Positions 12,073 to 24,000 of a DNA stretch of 64,000 nt are shown here, one piece after another (position 1 is the stretch's first letter; each line of letters starts with the position of its first letter). The DNA is from Trileptium ribeirensis (lineage: Eukaryota > Nematoda > Enoplea > Enoplida > Thoracostomopsidae): positions 32,703-96,702 of the forward strand of contig JASANE010027831.1 of assembly GCA_030248225.1 (NCBI GenBank), in the 5' to 3' direction. The translations under genes were made by a program, and so were the position numbers. The notes below the pieces were generated by a model, which worked only from the letters and a program-made list of their open reading frames with translations, searched no databases and was not told the DNA's origin.

Positions 12073-13689
12073 AAGCTTCGGTTGATGTTTCGAGACAAGC
12101 AGTTTGGCTGTTTTTCATGTTTTAAAGAATTATTATAGCACTATATTATGTTCCCGATGTATACTGTTCCTAACATAGCAAAGCATAAGTTGGGTGTCGC
12201 ATATGCGATAAGCAGTAGGGGAAAATTTTAATGCCCCAAAGAGTTCGCTCAATTACGCAGAGGTGGCCCGCATCCACCATGCTCAAATTATGATGCTGTA
12301 GCGCCACCCACTATCGTTTTCCCGACACTGCAGTCCCCGGTAACTAACTTTAGACTATCTTTATCTGTAAGCCTTATCTAGTTTCGATATTATATGAGAT
12401 GTTAATAGGTACATTATATTCCACGTCCCTAAAATTTGTTTAGCTTGAATAATTACTGACACGAAAATATTTGACCGTTAACTAATTTTACCAAAACCTA
12501 ATAAATATGACAACTGTTTGCAAATCATTAAGAAACTATGTGTGGTTTAAATTATCTAAATAAAAACTTTAGATGAAAGCTTTGAACCTAGGCTGTCCAT
12601 GTGCAAAAGAAAATAGTATTCCTTTTAATGCAGTTTACTGTTATTTATGCGTCACGAGTAGGAAGACGAATGCATAAATGTAAGTTACAGAATACTAGCA
12701 AACATAGTGTACGCTGACCCTCCATTTGTCGAAACTAGCTTTTTATTAAGCGTTCAATTTGGAATGAAATTTCACCACGTTCAACTGTGCGGTAGAGTTA
12801 ACCGCTAGTATCATCGCAGGCGGATCGCCGTTTTGAGGGGCTATTCGACGACAACGTTCGAGACTAATAATTATACCCATATCAGAACTATACATGTAAA
12901 ATGTTAGGATTATTCCAGAAAGCTTGTCATGAGAAGCAGCGCTAGTAGCTCTGCACACAAATGCGGAGCGTGAAAACTGTCCAAAAGAATGTCACAGGAA
13001 CTCTCCATTTTCAAACGAACAACACGAACGCATTTAATAACGGGATACATGGTGGGTTGCACGATAATGTCCTAAAAACCACACACAGAGTAGTCAAATT
13101 TGTAATTGCTCTGATGAAACTCAAATTTCTATAATAATATAGTGTTGTGCGATGCGATAATACCTATAAATGCTTAAACTTTGTTTTCAATAGCGTGGAA
13201 ATGTATCTTCTGTGAAAAAAATAAAGTGCGAATAATCTGATTTGGTTAGCTCTTTCTGACGTAATTGTATATCTCAGAACTTTCTGCTTAGTTATGGTAC
13301 AAATGGGTTGAAGGCGTGTAGTAACATAACACGAATTTAGACTTGTCTTGTTCCCTGTATCACATCTTGCGCTCTACTTTCCTATGAAAGAAACCGCAGT
13401 TTGGAGAAATAAGGATATCTAAAGTTCTTTCATCACTATATACAGGTTAGTGCTTGGCAACGACCAAAACGACAAAATTGATTCCAGAACAGTGAAAATT
13501 GCATCGCATAAACCATATGTGTCTAAGGTTCGTCGGCTTAGGGACTGTGCAGTCGGCGGCTGGGGAGGTCGTCGTGGGAAGGTCCTCAGGGGTAGACCTC
13601 TCATCTTCATTTTGCCAATTTGACACAATAGTATCTTTTACCATAATGGTGCCGATTTTACTCCAATTTTTTGCTTAAGATTTTCCGCG

Positions 13690-13835
13690 CGCTTTAGGTG
13701 CGCCACAGCGGGGGGAGGGCTGGATGCGGAACCTTCGGAGAGTGCAGAACCTTCGAGGGGGTCGCAGAACCTTCAGCGTAGGGCACACCCTTAGGAGGGT
13801 AACTCTCTACTCCCCTATCGACACCTATGGCACAA
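13690..13835. repeat. G-rich repeat with GCGGAACCTTCGG units
   Basis: Units such as GGATGCGGAACCTTCGGAG, GTGCAGAACCTTCGAGGGG and GTCGCAGAACCTTCAGCG are followed by CTATCGACACCTATGGCAC. The same unit and flank recur near 41425, 45070 and 45750. Confidence 0.55.
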
Positions 13836-13952
13836 ACCGTTTTCAGTTTTAGTAAAATTTTATAGCATATATTGATGCGTTCGCAATCGTAAAGACGTTT
13901 AACGTTTTGCTTCCTGAACTCGTTTACATTTTAAGTATGGATGAACAATTGT

Positions 13953-14072
13953 TGGTCGCCCCGAGCTACCGAACCCAGAAAGTTCACGTGAAAGTCACGT
14001 TTACTAACCTTTGAGCTATCTATGACTTATTGCTCGTAACCTTTCTGGCTCCTCGCAAACTGAGGGAACAAC
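13953..14072 (-). repeat. tRNA-derived SINE-like copy 2
   Basis: The minus strand shows A-box-like GATAGCTCAAAGGTTAGTAA and B-box-like GGGTTCGGTAGC, with CTCCTCGCAAACTGAGG beside them. The order and spacing match the copy at 2846. Confidence 0.5.
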
Positions 14073-15273
14073 AACATGCTGTCAATCGTGCAGCACTCGT
14101 CAAATTTTGCTAGTACAACACATTCAAACATAATTAGTTGTTCTTGGTTAATACTTCTCGCTGATTACGCAGAGTTTTAATTAAATCTACAATTATATAC
14201 ATAAAATAATCATTACCGAAACTTCCTCCAGCTGCCATTTGTGCGAACACTGCAATATCAATTTATAGAATATGTATAATGAACAAAATGTTTAACAGAT
14301 TACAGTGTTTAATGTAGAATGTATAAAGTTTAACAAACATTACAGTAGCAATAAACTGAGCGATGAATCTCACGAGGCATTCTTTCACGATTATGCAGTA
14401 GGACCGTTAAGGTTTAATTTAATGCTTGGTGGATGGTTTCTGTGTAAAGAAAACTTTTACTCTAAAATTTTCTGTGTAAAAAATATTTATAGTAAAACTA
14501 AACAAATTAAATGTATATTCATTAACTACATTTGCTACATATTCACACTTCGAATTTATTATCGACTATTTTGTTGCGCCACGTATATCTGCATGCACGT
14601 AATCTTGACGTTCAATAAACTTTGACTTGAATTTGACTACATGCACTATGAAAATTCGAGTAGTTTTCAAGTGATAAATTGCCATCAAATGCAACAAAAC
14701 AAAGGAATGTCGCTCCAAAAATGCAGGTTTATCAAAGATTTCACTACAAAAAAATTACGGCAACGTGAGTCTTTCGAGAAGCTATGTACAGTAGCAATTA
14801 ACCAATAAAATGCGTAGTTGACATTGTAATTCGACGCCATGACCTATTAATGACACCGCTATATTTGCAAATAGAATTGGTTGTCATAGCCGTTACTACG
14901 CAGTGCTTTGACAATTGATATATGATACACCAATAAGTTAGCGCAAAACAATCACTGTGTTAAAAATAAACTTGAATTTCGTTATGTATAAATGGATAAA
15001 GTTTTCCATATTTTAATTATAGTGGTCAAATTATCGTTTGTGCTGTTTGAGCTGTATCAATTTCAGCATCATTGTTTCAACACATGTATAAACCAAGAGA
15101 CTTATTCGAATAATAATTTTTGAATAAATGTGAATGTTGTTATCTGAGTGTAATATACATATAAACTTTTCGATACTTTAAATAATGAAAGATCCATTAT
15201 GGTTTGCGTTCATTAAACGTTTGCCATTTGAAATAACCTGTACTCCGTGCAACCTTGAACAATCCTTGATGCA

Positions 15274-15378
15274 GTGGCGATTAAAACCTGAATCGTTTTG
15301 GTGCAAAGCTCGCGCACTTACCGCTACGCTATTTATAAGTTGTTATTAGGTTTCCTACAGAATCTCGCAAAGCGAAAG
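15274..15378 (-). repeat. tRNA-derived SINE-like copy 3
   Basis: The minus strand reads TAGCGTAGCGGTAAGTGCGC, then GATTCAGGTTTTAATCGCC, with an ATCTCGCAAAGCGAAAG tract adjacent. It resembles a diverged tRNA head, with the same neighbouring block as the other two copies. Confidence 0.45.
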
Positions 15379-15581
15379 AATAACAAGCCAAGTGGCACGC
15401 ATGCGCCACGACAGACTTAGACGTACACAATGTACAACGTTTTACAGTATGAGGCAAATGTGTTACATTAGGAGGCAAAGTGTTAGGCTTTTATAATTTC
15501 AGTATCGTTTCGGTATGTGATAAGTCAATAACTTAATCGAAAAGTAGTCACTGAATAAACGAGAATATTGAAATGCGAGCT

Positions 15582-15912
15582 TAAAGGCGTGTTCATACGC
15601 TCAAACGTTTTGCTCAAAATTTGAGCTTAAAATTTGATCTCAAAATTTGATTATATTTTGATCATAATTTGGCCAAAAATTGACTGCATTTGTAATTAAA
15701 AAATGAGGCAAAATATGCTTCGAAGTTTTAGCTCAAATCCTAAGCTCGAAAATTTTTCAAGATGTTTCATATGTTCCTTGTCCCTGATTAGCTAAAGCAA
15801 TATGCTATAATAGCTTGATTAATGCTCACACGTTCAAACTCAATAAAATGGTAAAAAAAGTGCTTTCAAATTTTGAGCAAACAATTTGAGCGCGGGAGGA
15901 CACCTTTATATC
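15582..15912. mobile_element. About 330-bp MITE with 45-bp inverted ends
   Basis: The left end is TTAAAGGCGTGTTCATACG, then CTCAAACGTTTTGCTCAAA. The right end in reverse complement is ATAAAGGTGTCCTCCCGCG, then CTCAAATTGTTTGCTCAAA. The interior repeats CTCAAAATTTGA motifs. No ORF is present. Confidence 0.6.
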
Positions 15913-15956
15913 TCACGGTCAAATTTTTGAATAATCACTGTTTCAACTTATGGTAC

Positions 15957-16238
15957 CTTGTTTACAACCCGGACAGTCAATCCAGCGAACTATCGGACTC
16001 GTAGGCTGTGCTACATTTTCATTCAAACCGTATCCTCGAGAGACTCTGTCTTTTAGACATTTTTCAATAGAGTGACTTCCGTTTATCCGCTCCCGATATT
16101 CTCTACCGCCGTACGCCTCTTCAGCTGGCGCGACAACGTAAGTTGTTGTGGTAATAGTATCCGTAATGGCTTCGCTGTTCGCCTTTGAATGGTCTGGCTT
16201 TGCAAATTTGCCGGCAGGAAATTGTGGTGTATTGCCTT
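15957..16238 (-). CDS. Probable exon of the same gene
   Basis: The frame is open for 93 codons: GNTPQFPAGKFAKPDHSK, a Thr-rich stretch, then REYRERINGSHSIEKCLKD, ending with VRWIDCPGCKQG. The acceptor is TATTTATAG above 16238 and the donor is CAAG|GTACCA below 15957. The exon starts with two bases and ends in phase 1, which joins to the exons at 17737-18245 and 10717-10998. Base composition and codon use look coding compared with the AT-rich flanks. No domain is recognised. Confidence 0.5.
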
Positions 16239-17736
16239 CTATAAATATTTGTAAATATTATAAATGCCAGATTGTTCTAAATTTCACAGCGTGTGTAGTT
16301 ATTCGGCGTTATGTTACACGATTTTCAGCCCACTAAAAGCCTAATTTTTACATACAAGATTCGAAGTCATACCAATTTTATACCAATTGATCATTACAGT
16401 GTATATAAATATTTTAAGACCTGCAATAAAAATGAAAAAATACAAAAGTATTGTTGAAGCAATATAGCTCTCGATAAAACATAACGTCTTCTTGTGAGTC
16501 ATTTTGTATTATACAATATGTTCCATCTATGCTAAATTAGAAGGTGTCCGCATATGTCTAAAGCTTGGCACTGTCCGAGTCTATATTACCGTCCGAATTA
16601 TTATATAAACATTGAATAATCATTGGGCAATACGGGTGACCGAACACAGACGGCATCATTTTAGTTTTTCTATAGCAATTTGCATTAATCGTACGGAGTG
16701 TTAGAAAGTACAAAACGAGATTAATAAAAGTACAAGTACATGTACTAAATAACAATTACAATGTCTAATTTACAAACTTTTCTCATTCTGCAATTATTAG
16801 GTTAATACTATTAGCAATTGGTGCAGAAATTTAGCATCTTGTTCAATCATATTCGCAGTGTTCGTATGCAATACGGGAGTACAACTATGCTCAGATGTGG
16901 TGAGATCATTGAACACACCATCATATGTGTAACGTGTTTGAAACAGTTAAGTATAATTGTAGAATTTATATTGGCTCTTTAATGTGGGGTCAGCACCATG
17001 GGTGTAATATCACATGGGTCAGCACTTCGGGTAACGTCGGACAAGCGAATATGTCGGCACACTGTCTGTTTGTCTAGACCAACGTTTTGAATATGTTTTT
17101 AGCTAATTTGTTCCTTGACACAACTTATGAGGTTTCCATGTTTATCTATTTCTTAGTCATTATTTATGATTGGGAATTTGAAAGTTACGGTTTCGCATAT
17201 CTGCGATTTTCAACACAATCTTAGGACTTTTCATAATTGTATACATCTTTGCTTTGATGCTTCGGAATTTAACCCGTTTTCCAACGTTAAATGCTATTCT
17301 ACGCAACATTGTTAGTATTCGTAATAGACAAAATTATAAATTCCTTTATGAATATCATGTAAAATATTTCCGGATAGGTAAAAATTCATTTATTTCGACA
17401 CACATGTGGGCATATCTAGTTTACATGCCCAGCGATGGAGAGATTGTTGCACTAAAATTTTAGCAAAACAGGAGCTGCAATGTCTCTCAATATTAAAGAA
17501 AAATAAACGAGCTCTTTAAGACATTGTAGGAAACTCTTTGCTAATAATATTGAATATTTTTTAGATTGCTTCAAACGAACAGTATAAATTAGCAGTGCCT
17601 TTTGCTAACGACTTTGCAATTTCCGAAAGTTTTGTGTGTCTGAAAAAAGTATAACTTCAGTCTTCTTCCTAAAACCTTCCTGGTAGATTAAGTATTCCAT
17701 TTCATGATGAAAAATTGCTATCGGTATACAACTAAC

Positions 17737-18245
17737 TTTGCATGTCAAGACGATCAAATTGTTTTTTAAATTCGGTTGCGTTGTTTGCGTAGGTTAAGCG
17801 TTCCAGACATGCCGCGTCATCTTTCACCGGTTTCTTTTGAACAACGTTGTTTTCCGCTGTAACAGCTATAGTCGCAGGAGCAGAAATCGCAGATGGCGCC
17901 TTGATATTGTCGTCCGCTTCATCGCCTAAGGTAATTGCTACATGAGATACTCCGTTAGTATTGGTGACCACAATTTTTGTTTGTGACAAGTCCTCACGAA
18001 ACGTTACATCAGATTTTACTCTTGGTGGTGTTCCGATTGGATGTGGGGCCGGCGAATTTGACCGACTCACATGACCCAGATGTTGTTTTGCCTTCGGTTG
18101 GGACGACCCATTCTGCGACGAAAGCTCAGCATGCTGTACCGTTGAAACGGACGTGGTAGCCGCTGTGACAGTAGTCGCTCGAGGATGATGCTTCGAATGA
18201 ATACCGTGAATAGTAGCGGCTCTTCGAAATGTTTTTGTTAGCGCC
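17737..18245 (-). CDS. Large probable exon of the same gene, disordered
   Basis: After the acceptor ATATTGCAG the 509-bp exon is open: ALTKTFRRAATIHGIHSKHH, then Thr/Ser/Gln-rich sequence, SRSNSPAPHPIGTPPRVKSD, VTFREDLSQTKIVVTNTNGV and CLERLTYANNATEFKKQFDR. A GTTAGT donor just before an in-frame stop gives phase 1 at the end, and the exon starts with one base. Both fit the chain. The sequence is mainly disordered, with SP and TP sites suitable for phosphorylation. If the donor is not used, the frame ends four bases later, so it could instead be a terminal exon. Confidence 0.58.
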
Positions 18246-20202
18246 CTGCAATATTAAATAGAAAGTCCACCAGCAAAGTTAAATACTGACAAAAATAGAC
18301 AGATACACAGCAAAGCAAAGTACAAATCTTAAATTAAAATTTCGACGTTTACGGTGCCAACGATAAAGTATTACCCAACGAAAATAACCGTAGTTTTGGT
18401 ACTTTTACTTTAATAGTACTCAAGGGGCCAAAAGGAGTGGTTCTTTGTGATGATATTAAGAGCAATAACATGCCCCTGTGCTACTTTCTCTAGGTTTTTG
18501 TGGAAGATCACAAGCAATAACAAGCCCTACCAAGCAGCAAATAATATAATTCCACTGAAAGAGCAAAGCTGGGCTGTATATGGCTTGCATCTCATGTCGG
18601 TCATAAGCACCTAACTGGCTTTAAGGACAAAAATAGTTATTCGCCTAATTGGTTCTCTGAATTTTTTTCAGACAGCTTAGAGACTCTATTTGTTTTTCAT
18701 AGGCTCACATATTCAAACGCCCGTTGGTATCTGGCTTTATGCCTGATATGTGGTAGTTTTGTACTGCTATTGAAGTTTATAAAAAGACTGACTGCAGATA
18801 CAAAAAGCAATCATCCAATTTCCTTAGTTTTAAGCTGCTGTACCCTAATGGGCCTCATTATGAGCACATCTTTTATGGACTGCATTTACCAGAAATCAAG
18901 AAGCTCCAAAGCGGATTTTCGGCAAAAAGTTATCATATACACAACTTTTAGAAAGTATTATCGACTCAAATAAGCGAATAGCCTCAGTGTCATTCATCGA
19001 TGGAATTTGTGTTAACTTTGCAAACGTTTTTTGCACTCTCCACACCGCAAAGCTTTTACGGAAGCGTTCATGTTTTAACAAAATTCCAAGCCATATACCT
19101 TAGTAGTATTGAAAGCTTCGTAAACGTCTTGCATGGCAGACAACAGCAAAAGGTAATGTAAATTTGTATCGATGGCTGACTCTGAGTCCATTCACCTATT
19201 CCAGTCGATAATGCATGCTTTAAAATTTCATGTCATATACTTTAGCTGGGTTTTTTTACAGTAAATTACCCGTTTTGTAAGAACAAGTGCAACGTGTTGT
19301 CGCACAGAGTTGTAGTGTTTTGCTTGCCAGAGCTGTAGTGCCACACTATTTCTGCTGTACGTAATTGATAATTCGTTTTCCTTGTCAAATATTCGCCCCC
19401 ATTCATTGTAAAAATTTAATTTATGACGTGAAACTGTGCACACACAGCCTTGAAAATAACAGTAAGGAAAACGTATCTTTGTGCAAAATACACTAAAAAG
19501 TATCGAAGCTGGACTCGAAATGTAGCAATGCAAAATTTCTAGTATTAGACCTTAAAACGCGTCAAATTCATAACACGTCGTGGCCTGGAAGTGTATATTA
19601 TTGTGCGAAACCTCTGTGCGCGATTGTTCCATTGTGATTTAAAATTTAATGCCCATCATATGTTCTACCCACCTCGTTGGATACGCAGGCTGTGTCTGAG
19701 CAGAAAACTGCTCGGAATTACTCAAAAAGACACTAGGTTTCACATGTGAAGAAGAAATAATTAAAGCGTTCTTTGTATAACGGGCGAAATACAAATTGAA
19801 GCATTTAGCTAGATTTTTTGTGGTAGGTGTGTGATTTCTGTTACATTGTACAATCGTTTTAACACTTTATTAAGCATACGGAAGTAACGCTGGTTGCTTA
19901 AAGAAGGTGCAACAGGCGTAATGGGCTTTCCCCCTTCGCGTTCGTAGACCTCTGGGGCTTGTTCAGTGCACTCTAGTTATAAACCTGAGCGATTTCGTCA
20001 TTTAATTGTTTTTTTGTATTGGTATATTTTCATTAGGTTCGTTGCGTATATCTACACTCAGTTCTTTCCTAATAAAAAGAGTTGAGGGTTGATAATAATA
20101 GTTGGCGTTTTAGTTAGTATTTTAAGCAGCAGGCAGTAGTGTAACCCAGTGTACCATAGATGCCAAACCATATTAAAATATGGAAGCTATTATGATTTGT
20201 AC

Positions 20203-20437
20203 TTTGTGTCGTAGTCAGAAGTCGTCATCGTAAGATGTTGTCCAGTTTGACGGTGTTGGCTTCGATTCATCGCGTTCGATCGATTCAGTCCCACACGGTC
20301 ACTGTTCATATTTGATGGAGCCGATGCTTTCTTGCTTGTCGAATTTCCGGTAGAATAATTGCTTCGAAAACTCTCCCTTCGTCCCATAGCACCACCGCGG
20401 TACGCATGAATTCCGCCTGTAGACCTCGTTGAATACC
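20203..20437 (-). CDS. Probable upstream exon of the same gene, Ser/Arg/Asn-rich
   Basis: The acceptor TTTTTCAG lies above 20437. The frame reads YSTRSTGGIHAYRGGAMGRR, then ESFRSNYSTGNSTSKKASAP, and continues Asn/Arg/Gln-rich to TSDYDTK. A weak GTACAA donor gives phase 2, fitting the exon at 17737-18245. Otherwise the frame stops at 20190. The exons for the first two membrane helices and first pore of the channel were not found upstream within the window. Confidence 0.48.
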
Positions 20438-21218
20438 CTGAAAAATGATAAAAGATGTTTTGCTACACGCAGGCCATAAAAGTATGTCTATTAGATTAAA
20501 GGCATTGCAATCGGAAGAATATAAACATTATAACTCAGTAACGACATACTGGGATAACGACGTTGCTTACTTTCGCTCCACGTGACATCGTCTGATATAG
20601 TTCAGCCGATTGTCAAACCTTTTTGAAAATTACCGACCACAACTTCCACGTTTTCAGGCAATAAAAATCAGACAAATGCATCGTAGTCGATTCCAGCAAA
20701 GTGTTCCCCTTCACTAAATTATTACCCTAGAACTACTAATGCATGTCGAGGGATTTTAAAACAGTTTCAATCATAGTTTTAGCGGAGTACACCCATAGTG
20801 CGATGGTATCATCGTTCTTCACTTAACCTACGACCTTTATGCACAATTAAAAGATGAAATTCGTCATTTGAATACGAATCATGCACCCATTGAAAAATAG
20901 AGTTTGACCGTGTCGAGTTGGCATATTTGATAAAATACAGTCATTGTTTTAGTAATTAGATTTAAAAGGCTAAATTTTTAACATGTTCTTAATACATATT
21001 TGATTGGATTACATCGTAATTTATCGGCTGCTTGTGGTTTTCTTCGCAGTGTTGGCTGGCACCCAACCTTTTACACTTCGTAGTCACGGTTAATTCTTAC
21101 AGCCGTCTGGCCGTGACGTTGTTTTCGACTTTACTCAGACTCTGCATCGTATTGTTAAAACCACCCGACGAAATAGATTCCAACTAAATCAGTCGAACGT
21201 AGTCCATATAAATATTAT

Positions 21219-21725
21219 TTGGCGTTCACGTTATAATGTCTCCCACGTTTGGAACCTATGTACCACACACAGTCTATGTCGCTGTCGATAATAGGGTGTC
21301 TTAGACACTCCCATCTTTTTAATAAATTTTTTCAAGGGTAGCTAGCTAGGGGTATAGCTACTTTTCGACGTTGTCAAGCACACCGGGTCTTCTTTGTAGT
21401 TTTTGACGGTGTGCGGCAAAATCTTGTCAACAGTCATATGGTCTAGACACAATTACTGATATTTATAAAAATCTACACAGCATAGCTGACTAATATATCG
21501 CATCAGTTACACATAATAACCTGTCCATGCTAATTCGCGCGAAATTGGTAGCTGAGGGTGTGTACGATGCTGTAAACAAAAATGTGGCAGCTAGGGGTAT
21601 TTCGTATACCATCGAAAATTGGTTTACGGCATGGGTGTGATCCTGAGTGTCTATACGCTAGGGTCGCGACTACAGTGGTACAAAAGTTCCAAACAGCGGA
21701 GACATTATAATGTTAACGCAGCATT
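21219..21725. mobile_element. MITE of the GGCGTTCACG family, copy 2
   Basis: The left end is GGCGTTCACGTTATAATGT. The right end is its inverted counterpart (AAGTTCCAAACAGCGGAGAC, then ATTATAATGTTAACGCAGC). At about 507 bp it is the same size as the copies at 9616 and 40683. It ends about 175 bp before the LTR-like block begins. Confidence 0.75.
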
Positions 21726-23080
21726 AGGAGTCAAATGTTTAGTCTCAAAAACGGCCAAATCGCCATTCATAAACAGCGACAGGGCTGCGATTTGATGTGT
21801 GAAATTCCTTGCTAAATTAAGTACTAAAAGAGAAAACCCGCCTTGGAAACAAATTACAACGATTGGATGAAGAAAGCAAACGTCAGTAGTAAAAAGCAAG
21901 TTGTAACAGGCCCGTTCCGGCCCGTTACGCGTCTCTCACACGATTTCGGCGTCAAAATTGCTTAAACGTGCCTCAATTCGAGCTAGACAGGGTTTACAGG
22001 ACCGAAATTTTCGTGGGTAACAGGGTGCCATGGTTGTCGATAATTGTGTTGTTCATTGCTACATGCCTTTTATCATTGTTATGTTTCTGTCATTGATATA
22101 ACTTGCCGTTGTATGATATGTTTTATGGTTGCATAATGGGAAAAGGTGCAAGTGAGCCTAGAGGAAACTGGTTTTGATAATTTGATTCGACTTAGAAAGA
22201 CGAGGAGTGTAGGAGAGTGCTTAACTAACCAGGACCGACAACCCGAACGGAACCCGACCACTAGCCCCTGTTTTCCCCCATTGAGATTTCAAATTTCCTA
22301 CCGTCCGGGAATAGGAGGCCACTGGTCAATTGAACCATGCCCTTACCGCAAAAGTGATCAGAATCAGGACTATCAGCTTTACCTGGTTCAAGCGAACTAT
22401 GGCCTAATGGTCGCAAAAGTAAGCTGAAACAAATGGGTTACGGTAGTTTACGAGTAGTCGGAAATAACGGACCTCGGGCCTGTTTATCGGCCCGTAACCG
22501 TCCAACGGTCCAGATTTACCGAAAATGTCCCGAGTACCTTTTGGTAGAGAATTTTCAGGGCTCTCGAACGAGCCCGAGACATCACAAATTGCTGGAGGAT
22601 TTCTTGAGATATTCTAGGGACAAACGGGTAAACATTCAACTAACAGCCAATACTTACGCTAGGTTTGGCTGGAGACCATGGTTCCGAGTGAGCATAACCT
22701 AGGCTTATATGGAAATATAATTATGCATATATATGTGTATTGCGTGACCTTCGTGACTTCGTGTGTCTATTTTTCCGCCCCACCGTTCCAAAGCCTTCCT
22801 TTTCGTAGCACCCTTTGAAGCCCAAATTTGCCTGATCACCATGCTAACGACTGGGTTTTCTGGTTACCATCGGACCGGGGAGTGAACGTACGAGTGTTTC
22901 CAAGTAATCCACCCATCTAGGCATCTGGCGAGGCCACTCGGGTCTCGATCCGACCAGTCATTCCGCCGCTAGATCACTCATTTCCCTGTTTTATACCGCA
23001 CCACGGAAATTCAACATAAAATTCCGCTTGTTTTGTACCAACTCCGTATTTGACCCCCGACCCTAAATGTGCTCATGCGA

Positions 23081-23520
23081 CCCCTCATTTTATTCGACTG
23101 CTCCTGGCGAGCACAACGATATCCGGTGGGTCTTTGTCCGACTTCGCGTTAGCCCTTTATGACCGATAAGGTGCCCCCCCAATTTGGCATACCGACTGCA
23201 AGTGGGTACAGACCGACCGAAAATTTAACCCCAACTCAAAAGTAGGCATAATGCCCCTCATTGCATTCGTCGCGTCGAGACATCTTCAAAGATGCTCGGC
23301 GGGTCTCCGTCAGTCGCCCCGTTAACCCGGGACGGCCGAAAACGTGCCCCCCTTTCTACCGACACTCTCTTTATCAGTAGTGATTTTAGTGCCCCTCTAC
23401 CCGCTGCCGTTAAGGTAGGGAAAACACCCCTCGTTTGAATCGCCTTTCCAAGGCGAGTTCAACGATGCCCGGCGGGCGTCGCTCCGCCCAACCGTTAGAG
23501 CGGGAGAGCTCGCTGAAACC
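23081..23520. repeat. Three diverged tandem units of 173 bp
   Basis: Units start with CCCCTCATTTTATTCG (23081), CCCCTCATTGCATTCG (23254) and CCCCTCGTTTGAATCG (23427), exactly 173 bases apart. Each is followed by a hairpin-like segment and a C(G/C)GGTGGGTCT-like or CGGCGGG-like block. The third unit runs to about 23520. Confidence 0.6.
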
Positions 23521-23699
23521 CCGTATACTAATATATGTCGGAACCCAAAATTGGGTCCCGACCCGCCACTGCGTCAACCCCCCTCGTGTTTGGTATCGTT
23601 CGGCCCCGTTCTTCGTCCTGGGACCGAATTGCGCCCCAGCCCCTCGAAGTTCCCGCAGGAACCCCCTGTCCCGACTCCCTTCCCGCGCCCTTTCTTTGC

Positions 23700-24000
23700 C
23701 GTTTTCCTTTTCCTTTTCACTCTCTAACCGACCTTTTTGTCGGTTGCCGTTGCTGCTGTCGCTGTGGCTGTGGTGTGTGTGTGTCGTTGTTGTTGTTGTT
23801 GTCGCTGTGCTGTTGTGGTTGTGTTGTTGTTGTTGTTGTTGCTGTGGTTCTGCATGTTTCTAGTGTGGACTCGAGCGACCTTTCTGTCGCTCAGGTCGTC
23901 TGTGTGTCTCATGTGTAATGTGTGCTCATGAGTAGTGTATGTGTATGTGTATGTATATATAGATAAAATATGTATATATATATATGTAATACGTAGGACG
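23700..24000. repeat. Microsatellite tract: pyrimidine run, GTT/GCT repeats, GTGTATGT run
   Basis: TTTTCCTTTTCC is followed by GTTGTTGTTGTTGTT-rich sequence (23750-23850) and a GTGTATGTGTATGTATATAT stretch (23938-23985). Long open frames through it are an artefact of the triplet repeat. Confidence 0.75.

Larger units (their letters stand above)
10999..15956. other. Long intron-like non-coding stretch
   Basis: I see no convincing exon, although ORFs at 12746-12958 and 13447-13644 on the minus strand could hide one. The stretch holds two MITE-like elements (11792-12072 and 15582-15912), two SINE-like copies and a G-rich repeat (13690-13835). Confidence 0.4.

Noticed and set aside
14305..14625. 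106-aa plus-strand ORF
   Set aside because: AT-rich, Cys/Tyr/Ile-heavy chance peptide with no splice or domain support.
19228..19533. 101-aa minus-strand ORF in the host gene
   Set aside because: No acceptor/donor pair consistent with the exon chain and no recognisable motif.
22146..22702. Two plus-strand ORFs of 93 and 89 aa in the GC-rich block
   Set aside because: No motif, no conserved composition, and no neighbouring gene signal; probably chance in GC-rich sequence.
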